Positions 1 through 6,875 of a stretch of DNA of 11,460 bases are shown here, piece after piece. The translations under genes and the position numbers were made by a program. Every line of letters starts with the position of its first letter. The stretch's first letter is position 1. Below the pieces are notes generated by a model, which saw only the letters and a list, made by a program, of their open reading frames with translations, ran no database searches and was not told the origin of the DNA. Source of the stretch: an uncultured Ruminococcus sp. (lineage in GTDB: Bacteria; Bacillota; Clostridia; Oscillospirales; Ruminococcaceae); NCBI GenBank assembly GCA_900553675.1, contig USEH01000055.1:1-11460 (forward strand), in the 5' to 3' direction.

Positions 1-11
1 GCGAGGATATT

Positions 12-1454
12 ATGAGAAAATTTGATACCAAAGTTCAGCACCTGAAATACAAGGTGCTTCGCGAGGTTGCTCGTCAGGCGTGGAAGGACACGCTATTCGA
101 CAATCTTCTGGACATTCCAAAAATTATAGTCCCCGGAAACACTCCTACCATGCGCTGCTGCGTTTACAAGGAGCGCGCGATCTTAGCCGAGCGCGTTAAG
201 ATTGCCATGGGCGGGGACAAGGAGAACCCCAACGTTATCGAGGTTATAGACATCGCCTGCGACGAATGTCCCGTCGGCGGATACGAGGTCACCAATGCCT
301 GCCGCGGCTGTTTAGCTCACCGGTGCGAGGACGTTTGTCGGTTCGGTGCAATCTCGTTTGACGAGAATCACGTGGCGCACATCGACAAATCCAAGTGCCG
401 CGAATGCGGAGCGTGCTCAAAGGTCTGCCCTTACACCGCTATTGTCGGACGCAAGCGTCCCTGTCAGAACGCCTGCAAGGTAAAAGCCATCTCGATGAAC
501 GAGCACAAGGCGGCTACCATCGACAATTCCAAGTGCATTTCCTGCGGTGCCTGCGTTTACCAGTGTCCGTTCGGAGCCATCATGGACAAGTCCTACATGC
601 TCAACGTAATTGACCTTCTTAAAAAGAGCCAGCAGGGCAGGAATTACCGTCTTTATGCGGTTGTTGCGCCGTCTATTTCCAGTCAGTTCACCTATGCAAA
701 GTTAGGTCAGGTTATTACCGGACTTAAAGAGCTGGGCTTCCACACCGTTGTTGAAGCCGCCCTTGGCGCGGACATGGTTGCTCAGGCTGAATCCCGCGAG
801 CTTGCGGAAAAAGGCTTCTTAACAAGCTCCTGCTGTCCTGCGTTTGTCAGCTACATTGAAAAGAGCTTCCCGGAGATTAAGCCATACGTTTCACACAATC
901 TCTCACCTATGGCAACTATTGCCAAGTACATAAAGGACACCACCCCCAACGCCAAAATCATCTTTATCGGTCCATGCACCGCCAAAAAGATGGAGATTCA
1001 GCGCGAGGAGGTAAAGCCATACGTTGACGCTGTTCTGACCTTTGAGGAGCTTCAGGCACTGTTTGACTCCAAGGACATCGACATAACCACCCTTGAAGAG
1101 GGAGTTTTAGACAACGCCAGCTATTTTGGAAGAATATTCGCCCGCTGCGGAGGACTTTCCGACGCTGTTGTGGAAGGTCTTAAGGAGCAGGGACTTGACG
1201 ACGATTTCGAGCTTAAAGCGATATCCTGCGACGGCATTGAGGCGTGCAGGATGGCGCTTTTGAAGAAGTCTAAGAACGTTCTTGACGCCAACTTTATCGA
1301 GGGCATGGCGTGCGTTGGCGGATGCATCGGCGGCGCGGGCTGTCTGACTCACGGTGAAAAGAGCAAGTCGGACGTTGACAAGTACGGCAGAGAGGCGTTT
1401 GAAAAGACCATCGCCGACGCTGTTTCGGTACTTAATAATCCGTTTGCGAAGTAA
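12..1454 (+). CDS. Monomeric [FeFe] hydrogenase, group B-like
   Basis: This cytoplasmic iron-sulfur enzyme probably interconverts protons and H2 with ferredoxin as partner. The 480 residues hold ferredoxin-type cysteine clusters at C97/C100/C105/C109, C129/C132/C135/C139, C151/C155 and C175/C178/C181/C185, followed by the H-cluster domain from about 210. The three H-cluster signatures are visible: TSSCCPAF (271-278), GPCTAKK (320-326) and GMACVGGCIGG (431-441). By analogy with clostridial CpI, C274 would be the proton-relay cysteine and C275, C322, C434 and C438 the ligands. The AF after CCP (instead of GW) and the extra C444 resemble group B enzymes, whose physiological role is poorly known. 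No small NADH-linked subunit is adjacent, so it is not an obvious electron-bifurcating HydABC. The ATG at 12 follows GAGGA at 3-7, a slightly short spacing. The gene appears intact; what lies upstream is outside the window. Confidence 0.93.
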   Translation: MRKFDTKVQHLKYKVLREVARQAWKDTLFDNLLDIPKIIVPGNTPTMRCCVYKERAILAERVKIAMGGDKENPNVIEVIDIACDECPVGGYEVTNACRGCLAHRCEDVCRFGAISFDENHVAHIDKSKCRECGACSKVCPYTAIVGRKRPCQNACKVKAISMNEHKAATIDNSKCISCGACVYQCPFGAIMDKSYMLNVIDLLKKSQQGRNYRLYAVVAPSISSQFTYAKLGQVITGLKELGFHTVVEAALGADMVAQAESRELAEKGFLTSSCCPAFVSYIEKSFPEIKPYVSHNLSPMATIAKYIKDTTPNAKIIFIGPCTAKKMEIQREEVKPYVDAVLTFEELQALFDSKDIDITTLEEGVLDNASYFGRIFARCGGLSDAVVEGLKEQGLDDDFELKAISCDGIEACRMALLKKSKNVLDANFIEGMACVGGCIGGAGCLTHGEKSKSDVDKYGREAFEKTIADAVSVLNNPFAK

Positions 1455-1468
1455 AATGTAAAAAAATC

Positions 1469-1509
1469 GCGCCTACCGGCAAAATGAACAGCCGGTGGGC
1501 GCAGTTTTT
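1469..1509. terminator. Bidirectional rho-independent terminator between hydrogenase and hicB
   Basis: A 12-base-pair stem (1469-1480 with 1491-1502, one G:U pair) closes a 10-base loop. It is followed on the plus strand by five T (1505-1509). On the minus strand it is followed by a T6 run (the A run at 1461-1466). It sits between two convergent genes, so it probably ends both the hydrogenase and the hicAB transcripts. Confidence 0.88.
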
Positions 1510-1535
1510 GTGATATTCACTAATAGATTTCGGCA

Positions 1536-1931
1536 TTACTGTCCGATTTGCCTTCTGAGAGCTTCTTGCAGGGTTTGAGAAAAGTTTATACCCTTGCGTT
1601 CGGCTTCTGCGTTGAGCCAATACGGTATAGTAAGCGTTTTTTTAACGGTGGAGCGGCGTATATTCTCTCTGAAAGCGGGCATAAAAACGTTTATCATGCA
1701 AAGTGTGCTGCCGCTTGGCAGGTGTATGTCAGATATTCTTGAAGCGTTGGGAATAGCCTCACCGTCCTCCTCCATACCATAAAGGTGAAGCCCCAAGGCT
1801 TCTGTTGCGTTTTTAACTGCCTCCTCCATTGTGTCTGCGCAGGGAAGGCATCCCGGAAGATCCGGAAATTCAATTGAAATTCCGTTTTCTTCGGGAGTAA
1901 AGATTGCCGGAAATAAATATTCGTTTTTCAT
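1536..1931 (-). CDS. hicB: HicB-family antitoxin
   Basis: This is the antitoxin of a type II HicAB module: it neutralises the HicA RNase and normally represses its own operon. The 131 residues begin with the partial RNase-H-like HicB fold, including the family pattern IEFPDLPGCLPCADTMEEA (20-38). They end in a ribbon-helix-helix-like DNA-binding segment (about 95-130, starting TVKKTLTIPYWLN). The presence of this C-terminal domain predicts autoregulation, which fits the inverted repeat in the operon promoter. The ATG at 1931 has AAAGGA 11 bases upstream. It lies 36 bases downstream of the hicA stop, in the toxin-first order usual for this family. Nothing looks degraded. Confidence 0.93.
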   Translation of the reverse strand: MKNEYLFPAIFTPEENGISIEFPDLPGCLPCADTMEEAVKNATEALGLHLYGMEEDGEAIPNASRISDIHLPSGSTLCMINVFMPAFRENIRRSTVKKTLTIPYWLNAEAERKGINFSQTLQEALRRQIGQ

Positions 1932-1967
1932 TGTGAACCGAATCCTTTCTTCACCGGAGGGAAATTG

Positions 1968-2165
1968 CTATTTCAATTCGATTCCGGCTTGTTTTGCGAT
2001 TGCCTTTAAAGTTCCTATTGGAACGTCTTTTTTAGGGTGAGTTAAAGTAACCCGCCCTGACTTAGTTGGGTGCTTAAATTGGTGATGGTCTCCAACGCAT
2101 CCTACCTCGTACCAGCCGTCGTTTTTCAATATTTTCATGACCTCATTGGATGAGTAGCTTTTCAT
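1968..2165 (-). CDS. hicA: HicA-family mRNA interferase toxin
   Basis: This small toxin (65 residues from the chosen start) is expected to cleave mRNA when free of HicB. It shows the HicA double-stranded-RNA-binding-like fold with the conserved active-site histidine in GDHHQFKHP (residues 25-33; the first H, residue 27, matches the catalytic His of the SHH motif). The family's C-terminal pattern PIGTLKAIAKQAG follows. I chose the ATG at 2165, giving an MKSYSSNEV start as in many family members. The in-frame GTG at 2177 lies only one base after the AAAGG element and so cannot be served by it. That same element is about 13 bases from the ATG, a little long but usable. It is co-transcribed with hicB from the promoter at 2213-2241. 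Confidence 0.92.
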   Translation of the reverse strand: MKSYSSNEVMKILKNDGWYEVGCVGDHHQFKHPTKSGRVTLTHPKKDVPIGTLKAIAKQAGIELK

Positions 2166-2212
2166 TTTCGCAACCACGCCTTTCGCGTATGCTTAGGTGT
2201 TTTGTATATATT

Positions 2213-2241
2213 ATTATAACACGTGGTATTGCACGTGTCAA
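2213..2241 (-). promoter_or_regulatory. hicAB promoter, near-consensus sigma-A type
   Basis: Read on the minus strand, TTGACA (2241-2236) and TATAAT (2218-2213) are both perfect matches to the housekeeping consensus, separated by exactly 17 bases. Transcription would start near 2206, about 40 bases before the hicA ATG. Such a strong promoter implies tight repression, presumably through the inverted repeat inside the spacer. Confidence 0.88.
2219..2238. promoter_or_regulatory. Putative HicB operator (inverted repeat)
   Basis: This is a perfect 7-base inverted repeat, ACACGTG-N6-CACGTGT. It fills the spacer between -35 and -10 of the hicAB promoter and overlaps three bases of the -35 box. Each half also contains the self-complementary CACGTG. 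Position and symmetry suit a ribbon-helix-helix repressor such as the HicB C-terminal domain. HicB binding is inferred, not shown. Confidence 0.7.
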
Positions 2242-2370
2242 TAGATTATATTGAATTAATGCAATATTTCGCGGTGCTGAGTTGTATTATGTATGAAGAA
2301 CTCAATCAGTGCCGTTGCGAGCGGTGCTTTCTAAAACTGAGTATTCTTCTATTCATGTTTCTTTCATCGC

Positions 2371-2411
2371 AAAAAGGGGAGGGTAAAGGCTTTTTCGCCG
2401 ATATCCTCCCC
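2371..2411 (-). terminator. Terminator of the Na/Pi transporter operon
   Basis: On the minus strand, GGGGAGG (2411-2405) pairs with CCTCCCC (2382-2376) around an inner GGC/GCC stem. It is followed by TTTTT (2375-2371). It lies about 50 bases after the stop codon of the 189-residue gene and would end that two-gene transcript. Confidence 0.8.
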
Positions 2412-2459
2412 GATTTGCATTATTTTCAGAATTTTACGCCGGTTTTCTCAAATCAACCG

Positions 2460-3029
2460 TCATTCCGCTTCGTAAAGACCAAGCTCCCGAAGATTGTCTA
2501 TCATATCCGCGGCGGTTTCGCCATCGCACTCCACCGATTCGCCGGAAATCGGGCTGTCCTCGCTTATGATATCCCAAAGTGTCAGCGCAGCGGGATTCTC
2601 GGAATATCCCATATCTGAAAGAATTTTTTTGAACGCCCCGATATTCTGAGAGTAGACGCTCAGCTGCTGGTACTCCTGCATATAAACCTCGTCTCCTGAC
2701 TTGTGAGAGCCGAAGCCAAAGCGCAGAACGCCGTCGCTGTACAGTATCCCGCCGTATCGCTTTAAGATAGCTCTGATTACAGGCAGGGTGCAGTTGTCAA
2801 GATAGTAGGTTTTGTATTCGCCGGAAGCGTCCCCACTTTCTTCGGCTGGAAGCTCCGCAAAGAAGAACAGCGGTTCTGAAAGCGCCCCTGCCGCTTTTGG
2901 GAAGAAGGCGGAGTAATCCTCGGCGGAAAGGGTTAAAACAAGGCTATCGCCGTCCTGCTTGAACTCGGCTTTCAGCTTATCCGCTTCTGAAAATTCGATT
3001 CCGTGTATCAGCTTGATTTGTTTTGACAT
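2460..3029 (-). CDS. Unrecognised 189-residue cytoplasmic protein
   Basis: I do not recognise a family. The protein has no signal peptide or membrane span and is acidic. Its best-ordered part is the middle: a hydrophobic strand LFFFAELP (54-61), then YYLDNCTLPVIRAILKRYGG (75-94), a strand-like VLRFGFGS (101-108), a tyrosine/glutamine-rich YMQEYQQLSVYSQN (116-129), and a C-terminal acidic helical tail. This suggests a small mixed alpha/beta domain, possibly protein- or ligand-binding. The ATG at 3029 follows AAAGGAAG with 8 bases between. A GTG nine bases upstream lies directly on that ribosome binding site and is rejected. It starts 34 bases after the Na/Pi transporter stop codon and shares its terminator, so co-expression is very likely. 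A role linked to phosphate uptake is only a guess. Confidence 0.8.
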   Translation of the reverse strand: MSKQIKLIHGIEFSEADKLKAEFKQDGDSLVLTLSAEDYSAFFPKAAGALSEPLFFFAELPAEESGDASGEYKTYYLDNCTLPVIRAILKRYGGILYSDGVLRFGFGSHKSGDEVYMQEYQQLSVYSQNIGAFKKILSDMGYSENPAALTLWDIISEDSPISGESVECDGETAADMIDNLRELGLYEAE

Positions 3030-3063
3030 GGCGGACACTTCCTTTCTTAGTTACTGCGGTTGA

Positions 3064-4815
3064 TTATTCCTCTTCGATCTGATATTTTTGTGCATATACT
3101 GCATATTTTTCATCAAAGTATGCATTGTCGTGCTTCATTTTTCTCAATGAAGAGTGGAGATTCATGTTGTTATGGGCGGCGTCTATTACGCATACTGCAA
3201 GGTTAGAGCAGTGGTCGGCGGTTCTTTCGAGATTCGTTAAAAGATCCGACCAGATAAATCCGACTTCGATAGAGCACTCGCCGTTTTTCAGGCGGACTAT
3301 ATGACCGTTTCTGAGCTTATCGCGAAGCTTATCTATAACCTGCTCAAGCGGCTCGACTTTTCGGGCGGAGTTCAGGTCGTTATTGATGAAGGCATCGCAG
3401 GAGAGCGAAAGGATTTCGGTAACTGCGTTGCAGAGCATATAGAGCTCGTTTTTGGCTGCCGATGTGAACTGGATTTCCTTGTCCTTAAGCTCTTCGGCGG
3501 ACTCCAAAATGTTCACGCTGTGGTCGGATATGCGCTCAAAGTCGCCTATTGCTTTTAAAAGCTTGGAGATTGTTGCACTGTCGCTGTCGCTGACCCTGTG
3601 GCGGCTGAGCTTAACAAGGTATGTACCCAGAATATCCTCGTAGTGGTCGGCTTTTTCCTCCGACTCGCGGATTAAATCGGCGGTTTTGGAATCGTACTTT
3701 TCCAGCATCTTTATGCTGTCGTTGAGGGCGGATGCTGAAAGATTTGCCATCTCGCATACAAGCTTTGAGCAGCGTGCCAAGGCTACAGGCGGGGTGTCCA
3801 GCAGTCTTTCGTCGAGCTCGGTGACTACTTCCTTCTTGTCGTTTTCGGGGACAAGCTTTATGGCAAGCTTTTCAAGCAGCGAAGACATCGGAAGCATAAT
3901 TGCGGTGCAGGCTACGTTGAATATCGTGTGAACTATCGCCACGCCGAGGTATGAAGCGGAAGCGTCGAGAATTGCGGGCTTGAATACATATGAAATCACG
4001 CTGAAAACGCTGAGCCAGATGACCGCACCAGCTACGTTGAATGTAAGGTGAACAACGGCTGCGCGCTTGGCGTTTTTGTTTGTTCCCAAGGAGGAAAGAA
4101 TGGCGGTTATGCAGGTGCCTATGTTCTGACCCATGATAATCGGAACCGCCGCTCCGTATGAAACCTGCCCTGTCGAGGACAGCGCCTGAAGTATACCGAC
4201 CGATGCCGAGCTGGACTGTATTACGGCAGTAAGCACAGCGCCGACTATAACTCCGAGGAAGGGATTTTTGAACGCGACGAACAGCCGCTGGAACTGCGGA
4301 AGCTCCGCCAGACCCGAAACAGAGTCTGCCATAGCGTCCATTCCGAACATAAGCGTTGCAAAGCCTAAAAGGATAGTGCCGGTGTCCTTTTTCTTGCTGG
4401 TTTTGCCGAACATCATAAGGCAGGTTCCTATCAGCGCAAGCACCGGCGTGAAGGAGGACGGCTTAAGCAGCTGCACAAACACGTTGTCGCTGGAGATTCC
4501 GCCAAGGCTTAACACCCATGCGGTAGCAGTTGTACCTATATTCGCGCCCATTATAACGCTGATGGACTGCCGAAGCGTCATAATTCCTGAGTTTACAAAG
4601 CCTACAACCATAACGGTGGTTGCAGAGGAGCTTTGGATTATCGCGGTAACGCCAAGACCGGTTAAAAATCCGGCGAGCTTATTTTTGGTGAGCTTGGCAA
4701 GTATCTTTTTAAGACCTTCACCGGCTCTGCGCTCCAGGGCTTCGCCCATTATGCTCATTCCGAACAGGAAAAGGCAGAGTCCTCCTATCAGAGCAAGTAA
4801 ATCGAAAATGTTCAT
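3064..4815 (-). CDS. Na/Pi cotransporter family protein with PhoU domain
   Basis: This integral membrane protein is expected to take up inorganic phosphate with sodium. The 583 residues hold the two inverted NptA/PNaS repeats, each with the diagnostic QSSSA motif (61-65 and 200-204) followed by G-x-NIGT (90-95 and 229-234). About eight to nine hydrophobic segments occupy roughly 1-315. The C-terminal part (about 345-565) is a soluble PhoU-like helical bundle with two E-R-x-x-D-H metal-binding-type motifs (ERISDH at 427-432, ERTADH at 530-535). This places a phosphate-sensing or gating domain on the cytoplasmic side. Length and domain order are normal for the fused bacterial family. The ATG at 4815 has GAGGTG five bases upstream. 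It is first in an operon with the 189-residue gene. Substrate is inferred from the family; other anions are possible. Confidence 0.93.
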   Translation of the reverse strand: MNIFDLLALIGGLCLFLFGMSIMGEALERRAGEGLKKILAKLTKNKLAGFLTGLGVTAIIQSSSATTVMVVGFVNSGIMTLRQSISVIMGANIGTTATAWVLSLGGISSDNVFVQLLKPSSFTPVLALIGTCLMMFGKTSKKKDTGTILLGFATLMFGMDAMADSVSGLAELPQFQRLFVAFKNPFLGVIVGAVLTAVIQSSSASVGILQALSSTGQVSYGAAVPIIMGQNIGTCITAILSSLGTNKNAKRAAVVHLTFNVAGAVIWLSVFSVISYVFKPAILDASASYLGVAIVHTIFNVACTAIMLPMSSLLEKLAIKLVPENDKKEVVTELDERLLDTPPVALARCSKLVCEMANLSASALNDSIKMLEKYDSKTADLIRESEEKADHYEDILGTYLVKLSRHRVSDSDSATISKLLKAIGDFERISDHSVNILESAEELKDKEIQFTSAAKNELYMLCNAVTEILSLSCDAFINNDLNSARKVEPLEQVIDKLRDKLRNGHIVRLKNGECSIEVGFIWSDLLTNLERTADHCSNLAVCVIDAAHNNMNLHSSLRKMKHDNAYFDEKYAVYAQKYQIEEE

Positions 4816-4853
4816 GTAAGCACCTCGTGATTCAAATACTACTCTATTTAAAA

Positions 4854-4867
4854 CCGGAAGCTTCCGG
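4854..4867. repeat. Perfect 14-base palindrome in the Na/Pi transporter leader
   Basis: CCGGAAGCTTCCGG is fully self-complementary and lies about 40 bases upstream of the transporter ATG. On the minus strand it is followed by TTTTAAAT (from 4853 down), so as RNA it could form a small hairpin with a weak U tract. It could be an operator for a dimeric regulator or a weak attenuator-like element. Its function is unknown. Confidence 0.55.
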
Positions 4868-4981
4868 CGTTGTCTTTTTGGCTTTTGAGAGATTTTGGAT
4901 ACCTTGGGGTGGCTGATTGCAGCTTTTTAAGTCTGCTGAAAGCGTGATTTTGCTGATTGAGTACGAAAATTTGTATCAATA

Positions 4982-4998
4982 TCCGGCGCTTTGCCGGA
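4982..4998. repeat. Short GC hairpin in the divergent intergenic region
   Basis: TCCGGC (4982-4987) pairs perfectly with GCCGGA (4993-4998) around a 5-base loop. It lies between the leftward phosphate-transporter gene and the rightward small-peptide gene. No clear T run follows on either strand, so it is not called as a terminator. It may be a leader structure or a protein site. Confidence 0.45.
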
Positions 4999-5029
4999 GT
5001 TTGTCCGTATAAGTGTACATATCGCCCAA

Positions 5030-5035
5030 TATAAT
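5030..5035 (+). promoter_or_regulatory. Possible -10 element for the 55-residue peptide gene
   Basis: A perfect TATAAT lies about 33 bases before the ATG at 5069 in an AT-rich stretch. No good -35 stands at 16-18 bases (the hexamer there is GTATAA); a TTGTCC at 5001-5006 is 23 bases away, which is too far. The same AT-rich stretch could also serve the leftward transporter gene. Confidence 0.3.
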
Positions 5036-5068
5036 ATAAGTAAAGTAAAACGAAAAGGGGAATGCAAA

Positions 5069-5236
5069 ATGTTATTTTACGCAGCGACACTTGCTCTCGG
5101 ACTTATAGGTATATACAAATTCAGAACGGCGATGCTGATAATCCAGCGAAGAAACGACGCCAAGCTTTTAAATTCTTCATCTGACATTATAACAGAAGAA
5201 CAAAGTGATTTCAAGGGCTTAAAGCGGGCAGGGTGA
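5069..5236 (+). CDS. 55-residue single-span membrane peptide, unknown function
   Basis: This is a small gene. The peptide starts with a hydrophobic segment (about 1-25, MLFYAATLALGLIGIYKF then AMLII). A basic stretch QRRNDAK follows, then a polar acidic tail of about 25 residues. This pattern predicts one membrane helix with the tail probably in the cytoplasm (positive-inside rule). I chose the ATG at 5069 because it follows AAAAGGGGAA at the right distance. An upstream in-frame extension into the intergenic region has no ribosome binding site. The stop codon lies 4 bases before the ATPase ATG, whose ribosome binding site is inside this gene, so translation is probably coupled. No family is recognised. 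It might anchor or regulate the ATPase; this is inference from position only. Confidence 0.7.
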   Translation: MLFYAATLALGLIGIYKFRTAMLIIQRRNDAKLLNSSSDIITEEQSDFKGLKRAG

Positions 5237-5240
5237 CAAA

Positions 5241-6002
5241 ATGCAATGTAAAATTTTTATGGACAAAATTCGCTTTACCGGAGAGCTTCCCGCAGGGTCG
5301 TATCTCAATGGTATTCCGGCGGTAAGGTGGCTCAGGGATAATAAGGAGCTTTGCTTTGATTCTCCGGTTACCATCCTTTGCGGCGAGAACGGAGCGGGAA
5401 AGTCCACCCTGATAGAAGCCATTGCGATAAAATGCGGCTTCAATCCGGAGGGCGGCACCAAAAACTACTGCTTTTCAACAAGCGACACCCACTCGCCGCT
5501 TCATGCCGCGCTTACGGTTTCAAGGCTTGCCCGCGAGCGGGACGGCTACTTTCTGCGCGCGGAGAGCTTTTACAATGCGTCTACCTACCTTGAAGAGCTG
5601 GACAAAATAAAATGTCCCCTGCCGCCGGTGCTTGATTCCTATGGCGGAGCAAGCCTGCACACCCGCTCACACGGTGAGGCGTTTATGGCGTTGATGGAAA
5701 ACCGCTTTGGCGGCAACGGACTGTATGTCTTAGACGAACCGGAGGCAGCACTGTCGCCTATGAGGATTCTCAGAATGCTTGTTCGTATGCACGAGCTTGT
5801 GGAGCGCGGCTCGCAGTTTATAATTTCCACCCACTCGCCGATAGTGATGGCGTACCCAAATGCGGTAATCTACGAGCTTTCGCAAAAGGGGATAGAAAAA
5901 ACCCACTGGCGGGCAACCGAGCATTACGCGGTTACCAAGTGGGTCTTAGATGATGACAACGCCGTTGAAAAGCTTCTTAACGAAAGCGAAAACGATAAAT
6001 AA
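5241..6002 (+). CDS. AAA/ABC-like ATPase (predicted ATPase, COG3910-like)
   Basis: This is a stand-alone soluble ATPase of 253 residues with the ABC/SMC-type core and no membrane segment. Visible motifs are Walker A GENGAGKST (48-56), a signature-like region GGASLHTRSHGEAF (135-148), Walker B LYVLDEPEAALS (161-172, ending in the catalytic glutamate of DEPE), and a switch histidine in IISTHSP (194-200). The short length leaves only a small lid between Walker A and the signature, with no long coiled coil and no fused nuclease. It resembles the predicted-ATPase group COG3910, whose role is not established. The ATG at 5241 follows AGGGTGA closely. It is tightly coupled to the 55-residue membrane peptide upstream and ends at a terminator. 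Nucleotide hydrolysis is well supported; the biological role is unknown. Confidence 0.88.
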   Translation: MQCKIFMDKIRFTGELPAGSYLNGIPAVRWLRDNKELCFDSPVTILCGENGAGKSTLIEAIAIKCGFNPEGGTKNYCFSTSDTHSPLHAALTVSRLARERDGYFLRAESFYNASTYLEELDKIKCPLPPVLDSYGGASLHTRSHGEAFMALMENRFGGNGLYVLDEPEAALSPMRILRMLVRMHELVERGSQFIISTHSPIVMAYPNAVIYELSQKGIEKTHWRATEHYAVTKWVLDDDNAVEKLLNESENDK

Positions 6003-6043
6003 GCCCTTCACCGCTTTGATTTAGCGGCGGAGGGCTGTATTTT
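6002..6043. terminator. Shared terminator between ATPase and lipoprotein genes
   Basis: A 14-base stem (6002-6015 with 6023-6036, one mismatch and one wobble) closes a 7-base loop. T-rich tails follow on both strands: GTATTTT on plus, TATTTATC on minus. It overlaps the ATPase stop codon and lies 17 bases from the convergent lipoprotein stop, so it probably ends both transcripts. Confidence 0.82.
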
Positions 6044-6059
6044 CAGTGAAATAAACTCA

Positions 6060-6794
6060 TTATTCCCCGTCAATATAGGCATTGAGCTTGGTTTTTATGG
6101 CATTTTTGGCTTCACCGGTAAGTCCGACATCTTCAAAGAAAGGAAGTATGCGCTTTATATCCTCGGCAGTTATGCCGGCTGCGGCGTAGTCCTCGGCAAA
6201 GTGGGTGTATATCCATTTGAGGGAATACAGGTTTTCGCCCTTGCAGATGGCTGTTTCAGCCGCAAAATGCTGTGCTATTGCCTCGCTGTCAGACGAAAGA
6301 AGGATATCTATGTCCTCGTCGGTCAAATCCTCGTTTTCATTGCCGCTGCGCTCTTTTACAAGAATCTCCCTTACCTTATCCTGCGGAATCTGATAGCGCT
6401 TTATAAGCGAATAGAGATTAACGACTTCGGCAACCGAGGTATAATCGCTCTGAGCGCTGCTTGCAGCAGCCGCCCACTGCGTAAAATCGTCAACACCGGC
6501 GAGCTCTACAAACGATATGCTTATATAGTTGAGCTTTAGGTTGGTGGCAGCGTAATACGTAAGATTATAGTCGCCGTCGGAAACGTAATCCTCGCCGAAT
6601 GGTTCGGGCATCGGCGAGCCTATGATATACGGCTCATAGTATTCCTCGGTGACTTCGGTTTCGTCCTGCTGTGAATCATCAGCCGGCTGAGGGTCTTCGA
6701 TGGGGTCCTGCTTTTTCTGAACCGAGCAGGAGCAGAAAGCCGCGGCAACGGCAAGGGCAGTTATAAGGCAGATGAGGTTTTTCAAGATTTTCAT
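6060..6794 (-). CDS. Probable lipoprotein, unknown function
   Basis: This 244-residue exported protein begins MKILKNLICLITALAVAAAF, a type II signal peptide, with probable lipidation at C23 (FCSC; C21 is the alternative but follows Phe). An acidic low-complexity linker (about 26-58, rich in D/E/Q/P) would hold the folded part away from the membrane. The rest (about 65-244) is mainly helical and acidic, with helix-rich blocks around 120-150, 157-185 and 190-242, and no recognised enzyme motif. The ATG at 6794 has AAAGGA with 8 bases spacing. An ATG 57 bases further upstream would put a non-signal stretch in front of the signal peptide and is rejected. It follows the four-cysteine membrane protein gene after 81 bases, and the two may share a transcript. 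Function is not recognised; a cell-surface binding or structural role is possible. Confidence 0.82.
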   Translation of the reverse strand: MKILKNLICLITALAVAAAFCSCSVQKKQDPIEDPQPADDSQQDETEVTEEYYEPYIIGSPMPEPFGEDYVSDGDYNLTYYAATNLKLNYISISFVELAGVDDFTQWAAAASSAQSDYTSVAEVVNLYSLIKRYQIPQDKVREILVKERSGNENEDLTDEDIDILLSSDSEAIAQHFAAETAICKGENLYSLKWIYTHFAEDYAAAGITAEDIKRILPFFEDVGLTGEAKNAIKTKLNAYIDGE

Positions 6795-6875
6795 TGGTTT
6801 TATCCTTTCTTGATGAGCAAATCCGGCGCGGCTGAATATAAGCATATTCAAAGATCAAAGTCTGTCGGCTGCATG

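Noticed and set aside
2271..2328. Repeated GCGGTGCT octamer and imperfect hairpin in the 2242-2370 gap, considered as a small RNA
   Set aside because: The pairing depends on several G:U pairs, and no promoter plus terminator frames it.
2223..2618. Plus-strand 131-codon open frame
   Set aside because: Its start lies inside the hicAB promoter/operator, it runs through the terminator at 2371-2411, and it then runs antisense to the 189-residue gene.
4268..4819. Plus-strand 183-codon open frame
   Set aside because: It is entirely antisense to the Na/Pi transporter, whose QSSSA and NIGT motifs and PhoU domain leave no doubt about the coding strand.
4848..5090. Minus-strand 80-codon open frame with a hydrophobic N-terminus in the divergent intergenic region
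   Set aside because: It has no ribosome binding site, overlaps the start and ribosome binding site of the 55-residue gene on the other strand, covers both hairpins, and has a composition unlike the real genes here.
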